Source: Phycisphaeraceae bacterium (GTDB taxonomy: Bacteria; Planctomycetota; Phycisphaerae; Phycisphaerales; Phycisphaeraceae). Taken from it: 44,052 nucleotides of DNA. Position numbers and translations under genes: made by a program. Shown piece after piece: positions 1 to 9,038 of this stretch. Where the stretch lies: positions 1 through 44,052 of the forward strand of contig JANQKT010000201.1 in assembly GCA_028280965.1 (NCBI GenBank). The letters are read 5' to 3'. The notes beneath the pieces are model-generated. The model was not told where the DNA came from, ran no database searches, and was given only the letters and a program-made list of their open reading frames with translations. The first letter of the stretch is position 1. Each line of letters opens with the position of its first letter.

Positions 1-975
<975 letters not shown>

Positions 976-1005
976 GGTGTTCTCCCGGAAGTGTTTGAGT
1001 GGTTT

Positions 1006-1075
1006 GTTAGCCGTCGCCTGCAAGGCGACGCGGGCCCGCGGACTCGGACGCGTTGCCTTGCAGGCAACGGTTAAC
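1006..1075. repeat. Paired inverted REP-like element (two hairpin arms)
   Basis: Two 27-base arms (1006-1032 and 1049-1075) are inverted copies of each other with three differences. Each arm folds by itself: CGTCGCC/GGCGACG at 1012-1030 and CGTTGCC/GGCAACG at 1051-1069, each a 7-bp stem with a 5-base loop. The differences inside the stem change a C-G pair to a T-A pair, so pairing is kept. Both arms start with a GTTA(G/A)CCG head. It lies between dnaJ and clpB and resembles a BIME. Confidence 0.8.
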
Positions 1076-1081
1076 ACAAAT

Positions 1082-2023
1082 TTACTGCCCGATTTCTCTC
1101 AACTGTTCATATAGTTTTTTTTCTTGTTCTGATATCGTTTTCGGCACCTCGATCATCACCAGCGCAAACAGGTCCGCGGGATCAACGGCGTGCTTTGGCA
1201 TCCCTTTTCCTTTCAGCCGCAGCTTCGCCCCGCTGGAGGTGCCCGGCGGGATGGTCATCGTGACCACCCCGTCCATCGTGGGCACATCGGCCTTGCCGCC
1301 GAGGGCCGCGACATACGGCGGGATCTTGACCGTTGTGGTCAGGTTCCCGCTGGCATCCAACTCGAAGCGCGGGTCGCTGGCAACATTGATCTTCAAGAGC
1401 AGCCCGTGCTCTTTCAGGCGGAGCCTGGTGCCGTGGGTCGCGCCTTGTGGGATCTTGACGTCGATGGTCTGTTCGCCGGCCGGGCCCTGCAGGCGGAGCT
1501 GTCGTGTCGAGCCGTAGAACGCCTCGGTGAGCGAGATGCTCAGCTCGTGTGTTTGTTCAGGCGCGCGCTGTGCTTGCCCGGGATTTTCGAAGCGGTGGCC
1601 CCCGCCCGGCGTGCCGCCGGCAAACAGGTCTTCGAATGATGCTGCGCCGCCGCCGGAAGCTCGTGCGCCTTGACCAAACAACATCTCGAAGAAGTCGCTG
1701 AACCCACCCCCGGAAGGGCCCGCGCCGCCGGGCCTGCCGCGGGACTGGAAGCTGAACCCGCCAAAGCCGGGCGGCGGCTGGAACTGCTCGCCCTGCTGCC
1801 AGTTGGCGCCGAGTTGGTCGTACTTCGCGCGCTTGTCCTTGTCCGAGAGGACCTCATACGCCTCGGTGATCTTCGAGAAGCGCTCGGCGGCGGCGGGGTC
1901 GTCCTTGTTCTTGTCCGGGTGGTGCCTGCTGGCGAGTGTGCGATAGGCGCGCTTGATCGCGTCGGCCGAGGCGGAGCGCTCGACGCCCAGGGTCTGGTAG
2001 TAGTCCTCGAACTTCAATGCCAT
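1082..2023 (-). CDS. DnaJ-family co-chaperone without zinc finger (CbpA-like)
   Basis: Hsp40 that stimulates DnaK and delivers substrates. The 313-residue protein has an N-terminal J domain (residues about 1-70, HHPDKNKDD containing the HPD motif), a Gly/Phe-rich linker (about 75-150, [20 protein letters not shown]) and the two C-terminal beta-sandwich substrate domains. The four CxxCxGxG zinc-finger repeats of true DnaJ are absent, which fits CbpA/DjlA-type proteins of about 300 residues. I chose the ATG at 2023 because GGGAG lies five bases upstream. A TTG at 2035 would add only four residues and place the ribosome-binding site inside the gene. It is transcribed toward clpB, suggesting a disaggregation pair. 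Confidence 0.92.
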   Translation of the reverse strand: MALKFEDYYQTLGVERSASADAIKRAYRTLASRHHPDKNKDDPAAAERFSKITEAYEVLSDKDKRAKYDQLGANWQQGEQFQPPPGFGGFSFQSRGRPGGAGPSGGGFSDFFEMLFGQGARASGGGAASFEDLFAGGTPGGGHRFENPGQAQRAPEQTHELSISLTEAFYGSTRQLRLQGPAGEQTIDVKIPQGATHGTRLRLKEHGLLLKINVASDPRFELDASGNLTTTVKIPPYVAALGGKADVPTMDGVVTMTIPPGTSSGAKLRLKGKGMPKHAVDPADLFALVMIEVPKTISEQEKKLYEQLREIGQ

Positions 2024-2060
2024 ATCATCTCCCAAGATCGGTATGCAAAAACGCGGCCAA

Positions 2061-2082
2061 ATTGAAGAAGCGTAAATTCAAT
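2061..2082. promoter_or_regulatory. Small inverted repeat in AT-rich dnaJ upstream region
   Basis: ATTGAA at 2061-2066 and TTCAAT at 2077-2082 form a 6-bp inverted repeat with ten bases between. It sits about 40 bases upstream of the dnaJ start in a notably AT-rich patch (about 2040-2110) of an otherwise GC-rich window, where a promoter and operator would be expected. No sigma-32 or CIRCE consensus was found, so the role is a guess. Confidence 0.25.
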
Positions 2083-2233
2083 AATAATAAAGATTTAAAC
2101 TTCATAACCACCACCCTGAAGTGCCATTTTGACAGTATACGAAGCCTTCGCCGCCAATCCGGTGCCGCGTCCGGCCTGACGCGCTGTTACGGTTGGGGCG
2201 TCTGCCTTTCAGAACGTGTTTAAGAACCGGCTT

Positions 2234-2309
2234 GGCTGGGAAGGTGAGGCTCCTGCCGAGCCGCGCGTCGCGGATGATTTGCGCCTCGGCAGGAGCCTCG
2301 CCCCCCAGC
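2234..2309. repeat. Inverted-repeat element with 15-bp perfect arms
   Basis: GAGGCTCCTGCCGAG (2246-2260) is perfectly complementary to CTCGGCAGGAGCCTC (2285-2299). Flanking GGCTGGG and CCCAGC extend the match with mismatches. Translated, it yields a GEAPAEP string. From memory, not checked, such strings recur in spurious planctomycete ORFs, which suggests a dispersed family. It lies in the leader of the lipoprotein gene at 2342 and makes the longest open frame there start falsely early. Confidence 0.75.
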
Positions 2310-2341
2310 AACCCCGATACGTTCTCAGACTGGAGCCTGGC

Positions 2342-3112
2342 ATGTTGAAGCGATGGATGGTCCTGCTGGCGTCGATGGTGCTGGTCGGGTGCTCGCCGCC
2401 GAGCGACCTGGTGCCTGCGGAGCGGGGAGAGCTGCATTTCATTCATGCTGACGAGACCCTGCCGGACGGGGCCCGGTTCGACCCGATGGTCCGGGACATG
2501 GAGGGCTGGACGGTCCACATCGACCCGGCGCTGTTGCCCGGCGGGGCGCACGCCGAGCAGGGCGAGCGAGCGCTGAAGATGCTGGCGAACCACCTCCAGC
2601 GGGTCGCGATCCTGATGCCGGATGACAAACTCGAGGCGATGCAGGAGCTGGAGATCTGGATCGAGCATCACCACCCCGAACTCGGCGCGATGCAGTACCA
2701 CCCCAGCCGGAGTTGGCTGACGGGCAGGGGCTACGACCCGCGTCTGGCGAAGAAGGTGCACATCCCGCGGGCCGCGGCGCTCGTCTCACGCGGGCAGATG
2801 CTCAAGCACCCGGCGGTCGTGCTGCACGAGCTGGCGCACGCGTACCACGACCAGGTCCTGGGCTTCGATGATGAGCGCATCATCCGGGCGTACAAGCAGG
2901 CGATGGAGCAGAAGCTGTACGACAAAGTGCTGCTCTACGACGGCCGCGAGGTCCGCCACTACGGGGCGACGAACTACAAAGAGTACTTCGCCGAGGCGAC
3001 CGAGGCGTATTTTTATCGCAACGATTTCTACCCGTTCGTCCGCGCGGAGTTAGAACTTCACGATCCGGGGGCGCACGCGTTGATGGAGGCGGTCTGGGGG
3101 CCGCTGCGTTGA
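2342..3112 (+). CDS. Lipoprotein with zincin-type HExxH metallopeptidase motif
   Basis: A 256-residue probable lipoprotein. The N-terminus carries a short signal with lipobox LVGC (Cys17). The C-terminal half has HELAHAYH (His162, Glu163, His166), the zinc-binding and catalytic core of zincin peptidases. About 50 residues on, NYKEYFAEATEAYF supplies candidate third ligands Glu214 and Glu218, a gluzincin arrangement resembling the anthrax-lethal-factor-like (ATLF) fold. The start at 2342 has GGAG six bases upstream and gives the lipobox, whereas upstream in-frame starts read through a repeat element. Substrate unknown. It is monocistronic and divergent from dnaJ. The zincin motif is clear but the exact family is tentative. 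Confidence 0.75.
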   Translation: MLKRWMVLLASMVLVGCSPPSDLVPAERGELHFIHADETLPDGARFDPMVRDMEGWTVHIDPALLPGGAHAEQGERALKMLANHLQRVAILMPDDKLEAMQELEIWIEHHHPELGAMQYHPSRSWLTGRGYDPRLAKKVHIPRAAALVSRGQMLKHPAVVLHELAHAYHDQVLGFDDERIIRAYKQAMEQKLYDKVLLYDGREVRHYGATNYKEYFAEATEAYFYRNDFYPFVRAELELHDPGAHALMEAVWGPLR

Positions 3113-3366
3113 TTCAGTATTTGCGGGGTTGCTTGCCTTGCCGCGCACCACTGCGTTGTCACGACCTCTCTTGGGTGGGCCGGTTTCGCTATGTCGAAAC
3201 CGCGGCCGTGATGCCCTCTCAATTTTCCGTACCCCAGCGCCTTCAACCCCGCAATGGTGTGGGTGTTGAAGGCGGCGGCAGCGTTGTATGACCTTCCCCT
3301 GAAATCTTGATCCAGCATTTGTGAGAGAATCCATGCCGGGCGAGTTGCCCGGGAAAGGATTCCTCG
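3113..3366. other. Gene-free stretch with one perfect hairpin, probably an old IS end
   Basis: No credible gene. CGGTTTCG and CGAAACCG (3181-3202) form a perfect 8-bp stem with a 6-base loop, without a T-run. The stretch ends directly at the remnant of an IS3-type orfA start, so part of it may be the left end of that element. I could not identify a terminal inverted repeat. Confidence 0.4.
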
Positions 3367-3408
3367 ATGAAGAAGCGTCACAGTTCAGAGCAGATCGTCG
3401 CGAAGCTC
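3367..3408 (+). pseudogene. IS3-family transposase OrfA, first 14 codons only
   Basis: Codons for MKKRHSSEQIVAKL match the usual N-terminus of IS3-family OrfA proteins (MKKR...EQI...KL, the start of the helix-turn-helix). After 14 codons the sequence changes abruptly into the 3' end of tRNA-Asn and the frame soon stops. The rest of orfA and orfB are missing from the window. This looks like a deletion scar of an insertion sequence that ended at the tRNA gene. Confidence 0.6.
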
Positions 3409-3478
3409 CCCCGGCTGGACTCGAACCAGCAACCTGCGGATTAACAGTCCGACGCTCTACCGATTGAGCTACAGGGGA
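3406..3478 (-). tRNA. tRNA-Asn (anticodon GTT)
   Basis: A 73-nt cloverleaf on the minus strand. The acceptor stem is TCCCCTG/CGGGGGA (one T-G wobble) with discriminator G. The D-arm is GCTC/GAGC, the anticodon loop CTGTTAA carries GTT at 3443-3445, and the T-arm contains GGTTCGAGTCC. CCA is not encoded. The 3' end abuts an IS3-type remnant, as often happens at tRNA integration or deletion sites. Confidence 0.97.
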
Positions 3479-3569
3479 TTGGGTGTTGAGGCCAAGTTGT
3501 CGAGCCGCAAAGTCTAGCACACCCGGCGGGGGGTTCAAGTCCGGGCGGGCCGCGGGCCCTTGACGACGT

Positions 3570-4685
3570 TCAATCCCGGAGGATCACAACGTCTGCCGGA
3601 TCTACGCAGAGGGTGGCCTGCCGGCCGGTGGAGGCGGGGCCGGGGTTCAGCTCGAAGGCCTTGATCTCGTGGTCCGCGGCAGACAGGCGGTGCTGGGCCA
3701 GCGAGCCGAGGTACACCAGCCGCAGGCGCTCGGCGGTGAACGTGTTCATCCGGCCATTTGACACGGCGCCACCACCAGCGGCGCCCGCGCTTTCCGGGGC
3801 CCCACCTTCCGGGGGCGGGGGCAGCAGCCTCAGGGCCTCGGGGCGGATCGAGCAGGTCACGGCCCCGCCCTGGGGCAGGTCGTCGGGGAACGCCGAGCTG
3901 ACCAGCTTGCCAAAGGGCGTGTCGAGGATGATGTTGGCGCCCTCGGTGCCCGCGACCTCGCCGGGGATGAAGTTCGTCTCGCCGAGGAAGTCCGCGACGA
4001 AGCGGTTGGCCGGCCGTTGATACAGCCGCGTCGGGCTGTCGGCCTGGACGAGCCGGCCCTCGCTGAGCACGGCGATCTTGTCCGCCATCGACAGCGCCTC
4101 GTGCTGGTCGTGCGTGACGTACACACCGGTGATGCCCGACGCCTTGCAGATGTCGCGGATCTGCTGGCGCATGTCGAGCCGCAGTTTCGCGTCGAGGTTT
4201 GAAAGCGGCTCGTCCAAGAGCAGCACCCTTGGCCTGATCACCAGCGCCCGCGCCAGCGCCACACGCTGCTGCTGCCCGCCGGACAGCTGGTTGATCTTGC
4301 GGCCCGCGTAGGGCGTCAGCTGCGCGTTCGCCAGCGCCTCATCGACCCGCTGCCGCATCTCCGCCTTGCCGACCTTGCGGACCTCCAGCCCGAAGCGGAC
4401 GTTCTGCCGCACCGTCATGTGCGGCCACAGCGCGTAGCCCTGGAAGACCATCCCCGTGTCGCGTTGGTTGGCCGGGGCGTGCGTGACGTCGTCTCCGCCG
4501 AAGCGGATCGCCCCGGATGTCGGGTCGCTGAACCCGGCGATCATCCGCAAGAGCGTCGTCTTCCCGCAGCCCGACGGCCCGAGCAGGAAGAACAGCTCGC
4601 CCGCAGCGATATCCAGGTCGATTGCATCGACCGCGAGTGTGTCGCCAAAGCGTTTGGTCAGGGCACGGAGGGTGATCGGCGTCAT
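3570..4685 (-). CDS. ABC transporter ATP-binding protein, PotA/FbpC type
   Basis: ATPase subunit of a binding-protein-dependent importer, at the inner face of the membrane. The 371-residue protein has Walker A GPSGCGKT (about residue 36), Q-loop VFQGYALWPH, signature LSGGQQQR, Walker B VLLLDEP and H-loop YVTHDQHEALS. A C-terminal TOBE-like domain (about 240-371) includes TCSIRPEALRL. This layout is typical of the spermidine/putrescine, ferric-iron, sulfate and sugar family, so the substrate cannot be told. No permease or binding protein is adjacent, which makes it an orphan ATPase here. An insert rich in Gly, Ala and Pro (about 290-310) interrupts the TOBE part. No strong ribosome-binding site precedes the ATG. 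Confidence 0.9.
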   Translation of the reverse strand: MTPITLRALTKRFGDTLAVDAIDLDIAAGELFFLLGPSGCGKTTLLRMIAGFSDPTSGAIRFGGDDVTHAPANQRDTGMVFQGYALWPHMTVRQNVRFGLEVRKVGKAEMRQRVDEALANAQLTPYAGRKINQLSGGQQQRVALARALVIRPRVLLLDEPLSNLDAKLRLDMRQQIRDICKASGITGVYVTHDQHEALSMADKIAVLSEGRLVQADSPTRLYQRPANRFVADFLGETNFIPGEVAGTEGANIILDTPFGKLVSSAFPDDLPQGGAVTCSIRPEALRLLPPPPEGGAPESAGAAGGGAVSNGRMNTFTAERLRLVYLGSLAQHRLSAADHEIKAFELNPGPASTGRQATLCVDPADVVILRD

Positions 4686-5078
4686 GGAGCGGATAGCCTA
4701 CCCCCGCCGACTGCCGTGGTCTACACCCGCGCCCGCCTGCCCCAATCGATCTTCATTCTCACCCGATCCCGGGCCGCCGTGCGTAATACCTCACTGGTCG
4801 TGCCTGATGAAGGACGCACCGCCCCGCGCGCACAACCGCCCAAGCCCACGGCTTGCCGCCCCAACCCATCCCGGTGCGGTGTGGCATGCTGTGGGGTATC
4901 ACCGATCTGGACCAACGCACTCCCAGCCGCATCGCCCCCCATCAACACTTCAACCCCTCACCCCGCGCGCACAATCGCGCTGGGTCCCAACCCCCCACAA
5001 CGCCGGCCAGCCCATCCGGGATACCCGCAACTGGACATCCGCCCGTTTTCCTGCACGCCCCGCGCGCCGCACCACGAC

Positions 5079-5181
5079 AAAGCCGCCGATGCCATCGGCG
5101 GTCTCACTCAACACATGCCACCCCCTCCAAACAATACCCGTGTCGGCCGACCCAAAGACCGCGGATGCCATCCGCGGCTTT
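5079..5181. repeat. Paired inverted hairpin element
   Basis: Arms at 5079-5104 and 5156-5181 (26 bases each) are inverted copies. Each arm is a near-perfect palindrome: CCGCCGATG/CATCGGCGG in the first and CCGCGGATG/CATCCGCGG in the second. The arms differ by a C-G to G-C swap within the stem, so both stay fully paired. The outer heads read AAAGCC. The 51-bp spacer contains the palindrome GTCGGCCGAC. Confidence 0.8.
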
Positions 5182-5202
5182 CATCAACAACACCGCCAGC
5201 CA

Positions 5203-5306
5203 TGGGTGCCCGGTGTCTGAGTCCATGAAGACCCGGACGAAAAAGAGAAGTTCGCTAACAGCGACAGTTCGTTCTGGGGCATCCCCAAGCCGCTCGCCCG
5301 GCCACC
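5203..5306 (-). repeat. Dispersed ~105-bp repeat, copy 1
   Basis: Read on the minus strand it contains GCGGCTTGGGGATGCCCC, then CGTCCGGGTCTTC and CTCAGACACCGG, in the same order and spacing as the plus-strand copies starting near 21028 and 22134. The block GGGGATGCCCC is a small hairpin. The middle third is poorly conserved. Confidence 0.75.
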
Positions 5307-5335
5307 TGTCGGCATTGGGTGATTGAAGATGAGCG

Positions 5336-5363
5336 TTGTTTTTTGGGGGGTATGGTCTATACT
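5336..5363 (+). promoter_or_regulatory. Candidate sigma-70 promoter of the PEP-CTERM gene
   Basis: TTGTTT (5336-5341) and TATACT (5358-5363) are spaced 16 bases, about 80 bases upstream of the start at 5444. The -10 matches five of six consensus positions and the -35 three or four. No other promoter-like pair was seen in this leader. Confidence 0.4.
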
Positions 5364-5443
5364 GAAGGTGGAAACTCTGATGTGAGTTTTCCCAGGCCCG
5401 GAGAAGCGATAGTTAGTGTAGGAATTAAGTCCAACGTATTGAC

Positions 5444-7264
5444 ATGTCAATTCGATTCGACATTTTTTCGTTCCTGGCAGTCATGGCTTGTGCTGTATTG
5501 AATGCCACTCCGGTCGCCGCACAGGTTACCTACGAAACCCGCGCCTTTATCGGTGACGCCGCCCCTGGGACCGGCCCGAGTGTGGTATTCAGCGGCTTTG
5601 GTAACCCCTCGATAAACAACAATGGAAACATCACGTTTGTGGGATTTGTGACTGGCGCCGGGGTGACATCAGCAAATAATACGGGCATCTGGTCGCAGAT
5701 CGATGGGCCGCTTCAGTTAACTGTAAGAGAAGGCGGTCCTGCGCCAGGGGCCGAGCAGGGCATGCTGTTTCGTGATTTTAGTGATCCGGTTTCCAACAAC
5801 TCTGGCGATATCGCGTTCCGCGGCTTTCTCGGCAACTTGGGGTCTCCTGACAACGGCATTTGGATGCAATCCGGGGGGGTCATAAACACAATTGCGCAGT
5901 TTCAAGGCAGCACAACCGAACTCGAACCTGACTTGTTATTCGGTGCATTGTTTTTTCGCCCCGTAGTTAATGTTTCGGGTGACATCGCTTTCTATAGCTC
6001 TTTGACTGGCACTGGAGTAAATGCAACAAACGCTGAAGGAATCTGGCTGAAGTCTGGTGGGGTGTTGAATTTAATTGCAAGGGCCGGAGATAACGCTGCG
6101 GGCACAGAACCAGGTGTAGTGTTTAGTCGTCTCTTTGAACCCGTACTAAATATTGCAGGAAATGTTGTATTCAGAGCTGAACTGGCTGGCATGGGCGTGG
6201 ACTTCGGCAACGACAGCGGTATTTGGCTAGATGCTGGCGGGTCCTCCACATTAGTTGTACGCGAAGGCATGCAAGCAGTGGAGAACGATCCTGGTGTTGT
6301 GTTCAGCAACATTCTTCGCCCGGTGATCAATGATGCGGGAGATCTGGCGTTTCTTGGATCTGTCCAAGGCCCTGGAGTTGATAACACGAACGGTGCCGGC
6401 ATATGGGCAACTTCCGGCGGAGAGTTAGGGCTGGTTGTTCGGGCTGGCGACGATGCCCCAAGTACAGAGCAGGGAGTGATCTTTGATCTCTTTGGCGGTC
6501 CCGTCTTTAACGTGGCTGGAGAAGTCGCGTTTGTCGCCACGCTTGACGGCACGAATTCAAGCAGCAATACCGGGATCTGGGTGAAGTCCAGCAAAGAAAC
6601 AAGATTAATCGCGCGTACAGGCGATCATGCACCAGGAACTAACCCGGATGTAGTGTTTAATGGGTTTGACGACCCTATACTAAACAGGGCAGGTACAACC
6701 GCATTTCTTGCAACGCTTGATGGCGCGAGTGTAGATCCAACGAATAACGAAGGAATCTGGGCTACAGATTCCGACGGTCTTCTGAAACTTATCGCGCGAG
6801 AGGGCGATCTGTTTAACATCAGCAACGATCCTTTTGCCGAGGATCTGCGTACAATCAGTTTTGTTTCGCTAATTACAAATTCAGACGAAGAGAACGGACA
6901 GAGGACCAGCCTAAACAATACTGGCCAACTTGCGTTTCGATTAGGGTTCACCGATGGTCAGGGCGGCATATTCGTAGCTAACCTTGGCTTGCCGCGAAGC
7001 CCCGCCGACTTTGATCTTGATGGCGATGTGGATGACGCCGACTTCGGCCTCGCGTTTGCCGCGTTCACCGGGCCGGGTAACGGGCCTACAAGCAACCCGT
7101 TGGCGGACCTCGACAGCGATGGTGATGTGGATGACGCCGACTTCGGCCTTGCCTTCGCCGCGTTCACCGGGCCCGGCTCTGTGAGCAATGTGCCCGAGCC
7201 CGGGGCATTGGCGATGCTTGTTGGGTTGGGTTTGCTAACAGCCCGGCGGCGGCGGGTTGCCTGA
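5444..7264 (+). CDS. PEP-CTERM protein with seven tandem beta-type repeats and dockerin-like loops
   Basis: A 606-residue exported protein. A signal peptide (residues 1-26, ending VAAQ) is followed by seven repeats of about 60 residues and a degenerate eighth. The repeat core is R.GD.APGT..GVVF....P..N..G..AF.A.L.G.GV....N..GIW...GG. Next come two calcium-loop, dockerin-like segments (DFDLDGDVDDADF and DLDSDGDVDDADF, about 521-577). The C-terminus has VPEPGALAML, a hydrophobic helix and ARRRR, the PEP-CTERM sorting signal recognised by exosortase. The protein is therefore probably released or anchored at the cell surface. The gene is visibly AT-richer than its neighbours, especially in the repeats, which may mark transfer or relaxed composition. 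Ligand unknown, and no clear ribosome-binding site. Confidence 0.88.
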   Translation: MSIRFDIFSFLAVMACAVLNATPVAAQVTYETRAFIGDAAPGTGPSVVFSGFGNPSINNNGNITFVGFVTGAGVTSANNTGIWSQIDGPLQLTVREGGPAPGAEQGMLFRDFSDPVSNNSGDIAFRGFLGNLGSPDNGIWMQSGGVINTIAQFQGSTTELEPDLLFGALFFRPVVNVSGDIAFYSSLTGTGVNATNAEGIWLKSGGVLNLIARAGDNAAGTEPGVVFSRLFEPVLNIAGNVVFRAELAGMGVDFGNDSGIWLDAGGSSTLVVREGMQAVENDPGVVFSNILRPVINDAGDLAFLGSVQGPGVDNTNGAGIWATSGGELGLVVRAGDDAPSTEQGVIFDLFGGPVFNVAGEVAFVATLDGTNSSSNTGIWVKSSKETRLIARTGDHAPGTNPDVVFNGFDDPILNRAGTTAFLATLDGASVDPTNNEGIWATDSDGLLKLIAREGDLFNISNDPFAEDLRTISFVSLITNSDEENGQRTSLNNTGQLAFRLGFTDGQGGIFVANLGLPRSPADFDLDGDVDDADFGLAFAAFTGPGNGPTSNPLADLDSDGDVDDADFGLAFAAFTGPGSVSNVPEPGALAMLVGLGLLTARRRRVA

Positions 7265-7290
7265 CTGCTGCGGATTGAGACACGAGCGAT

Positions 7291-7332
7291 TCGGGCTGCG
7301 CCCGACGCGGCGGGGCGAGCCCGCCGGCTAAC
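7291..7332. terminator. Double hairpin between convergent genes; REP-like on minus strand
   Basis: TCGGGC/GCCCGA (7291-7305) and CGGCGGG/CCCGCCG (7308-7326) are two consecutive stems between the PEP-CTERM gene and dacB, which converge here. Neither has a T-run. Read on the minus strand the second begins GTTAGCCGG, the same head as the REP-like arms elsewhere in the window, so it may be a single-arm member of that family that also serves as a bidirectional terminator. Confidence 0.5.
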
Positions 7333-7356
7333 TTGGATTGAAGGCGACGCGCTGTT

Positions 7357-8946
7357 TCATGGCGCTGCCGCTCCCACAACCTCCTGATCCATCAGCTTCA
7401 CCAGTTCGTCCTGCAGCGCCCGGACTTTGATCGCCGAGACGTTGCGCGCGGCGCCTTGGCCGTGGCCGTTGATGAGGATGGAGAAGGCCAGCACCCTCGC
7501 GTTGCCGTCGGGCCCGGCGTCCGGGTAGATGAGATAACCCGACAACGCGCTGACGTGGTTGATCGTGCCGGTCTTCGCGTAGAGCTCGGCGGTGAGGTCG
7601 TCCTCTTCGTGCAGCCGCTTGCGCAGCGAGCCGGGCTTGCCGGGCTGGGCCAGCGACGCGAGGTAGGGGCGGAAGCTGTCGCCGGTGGCCTGGATGCGTA
7701 ACACTTCAACTAAAGCGCGGGCGCTAAGCTTGTTGTTGCGTGACATGCCCGATCCGTCGGTGAGCTGGATCGAGGCCGCCAGCGTCGGGTCGTCGATATG
7801 CTCGGCGAGGTAGCCGCGCACCGCGGACGCGCCGTTCTCGAACGTGCCCGGCGAACCGGTGGACTCGAAACCCATCCGCTTGAGCAGGGCCTCGGCGTAG
7901 AGGTTCATCGAGTCCTTGTTCGTGCGGTTGAGCACGGCCTGCAGCGTCGTGTTGATCTTGTGCAGGGTCTTGCCCTCGGCGATGCGCTGGTCGCCCTCCG
8001 GCCGAACAACCTCGTTGACGGTGATGCCGCGCTTGGCGAGTTCTTGTTTGAGCAGCTCGCCGAACACGATGGCGGGGTCGTGCATCGCGACGTACTGGGT
8101 CTGTTTGTTGCGGAGGGTGCCGCGGAAGGTGACGCGGTTGGAGTCGGCGCGGGTGATGATGTCCCACTGGTCGGTCCGGCCGGTGGTCAGGCGCATCTCG
8201 GTCTGGATGATGGCTCGGCCGAAGGGGTAGATGGCGAGCTGCGCGTCCTGCCCGGTGCGTGTGGGGCTGGCGGTGACCCGGAAGCAGTTGTCGAAGAAGT
8301 TGACGCCGGCGACCTGTGCACAGTACCAGCGGTGCAGCTGGTTCCTGGGCCAGGTCGGGTGGACGCGCTGCTGTTCGCTGTATTCGAAGACGCGGTCGTC
8401 GATGACCAACTGGCCGAACTGGTCCAGGCCGGTGTCTTCCACGGCGTCGAGCCACCAGCCGACCATCTGGTCGACGCTGTAGCCGGCGTCTTCGAGGACG
8501 TTGGCCGAGCCGAACGCCGGGTCGCCGTCGCCGGTGACGACGAGCGCGGGCAGGCCGTCGCCCGCGGGCGCCTCCTGGACGCCGAGGAGGCTGAGCTGAG
8601 TGGAGAAGGTGAAGTCCTCGCCGAGCACGTCGAGCGCGGCGGCGGTGGTGACGAGCTTCATGTTCGACGCGGGGGTCATCGCGCGGTCGGCGTGGACCTC
8701 GACGAGCAGGTCGCGCTCGCGGACATCCATGACGCAGATCGAGACCTTGGCCCCGCGCAGGTCGGCGGTGGACAGGCGGTGCAGGAGCGCCGACTCCATC
8801 TCGGCGCGGGCGGGGAGGGCGAGCAGGCAGAGGAGCGCGACGAGCGTGAAGAGCGGGCGGTACCCGCGCGGCGTTGGCTTGCGCCAATGCCGCGGGCATG
8901 GTTGGGGATGGCTTTTCATGGGGGATAGTATCGGCGGGATAAGCAT
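7357..8946 (-). CDS. dacB: D-alanyl-D-alanine carboxypeptidase/endopeptidase, PBP4 (S13) type
   Basis: Penicillin-binding protein of the S13 family that trims or cuts peptidoglycan cross-links in the periplasm. The 529-residue protein has a hydrophobic signal (about 32-48, ending ARA) and the three active-site motifs: SxxK as SNMK (Ser94, Lys97), SxN as SRNN in LTDGSGMSRNN, and KTG in YAKTGTINHVSALSG. The long insert between the first two motifs is typical of PBP4. Starts at 8946 or 8919 are both possible, and neither has a good ribosome-binding site. The second would shorten the n-region by nine residues. It converges with the PEP-CTERM gene and lies downstream of a terminator, so it is probably transcribed alone. 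Confidence 0.93.
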   Translation of the reverse strand: MLIPPILSPMKSHPQPCPRHWRKPTPRGYRPLFTLVALLCLLALPARAEMESALLHRLSTADLRGAKVSICVMDVRERDLLVEVHADRAMTPASNMKLVTTAAALDVLGEDFTFSTQLSLLGVQEAPAGDGLPALVVTGDGDPAFGSANVLEDAGYSVDQMVGWWLDAVEDTGLDQFGQLVIDDRVFEYSEQQRVHPTWPRNQLHRWYCAQVAGVNFFDNCFRVTASPTRTGQDAQLAIYPFGRAIIQTEMRLTTGRTDQWDIITRADSNRVTFRGTLRNKQTQYVAMHDPAIVFGELLKQELAKRGITVNEVVRPEGDQRIAEGKTLHKINTTLQAVLNRTNKDSMNLYAEALLKRMGFESTGSPGTFENGASAVRGYLAEHIDDPTLAASIQLTDGSGMSRNNKLSARALVEVLRIQATGDSFRPYLASLAQPGKPGSLRKRLHEEDDLTAELYAKTGTINHVSALSGYLIYPDAGPDGNARVLAFSILINGHGQGAARNVSAIKVRALQDELVKLMDQEVVGAAAP

Positions 8947-8976
8947 TGGGGCCTGAGAACGGGGTTCGGCTATGAG

Positions 8977-9001
8977 AAAACCCGTACCGACAAGGCACGG
9001 G
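8977..9001 (-). terminator. Intrinsic terminator of the minus-strand operon 11389-9039
   Basis: On the minus strand CCCGTGCC and GGTACGGG pair (one mismatch) around a 5-base loop and are followed by TTTTC. It lies 38 bases after the stop of the small exported protein and before the dacB start. A further CCGGCG/CGCCGG hairpin (9022-9036) sits directly after that stop codon. Confidence 0.7.
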
Positions 9002-9038
9002 CTTCACCTGTTGTCTTCAACCCGGCGGCTCGCCGGCT

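Larger units (their letters stand above)
4686..5443. other. 758-bp gene-free region carrying two repeat elements and a promoter
   Basis: Open frames here overlap each other on both strands, lack ribosome-binding sites and show no recognisable protein. The region holds a paired inverted element (5079-5181), one minus-strand copy of a repeat also found near 21.1 and 22.2 kb (5203-5306), and a candidate promoter (5336-5363) for the PEP-CTERM gene. The left part (4740-5070) has no structure I can name. Confidence 0.6.

Noticed and set aside
2024..2341. CIRCE or sigma-32 site for the dnaJ-clpB pair
   Set aside because: I searched by eye for TTAGCACTC/GAGTGCTAA and CTTGAA..CCCCAT and found neither; only a weak inverted repeat is present.
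4419..5228. Overlapping plus-strand frames in the gene-free stretch
   Set aside because: Pro/Arg/Thr-rich translations, overlapping the ABC ATPase start region and repeat elements, with no ribosome-binding site.
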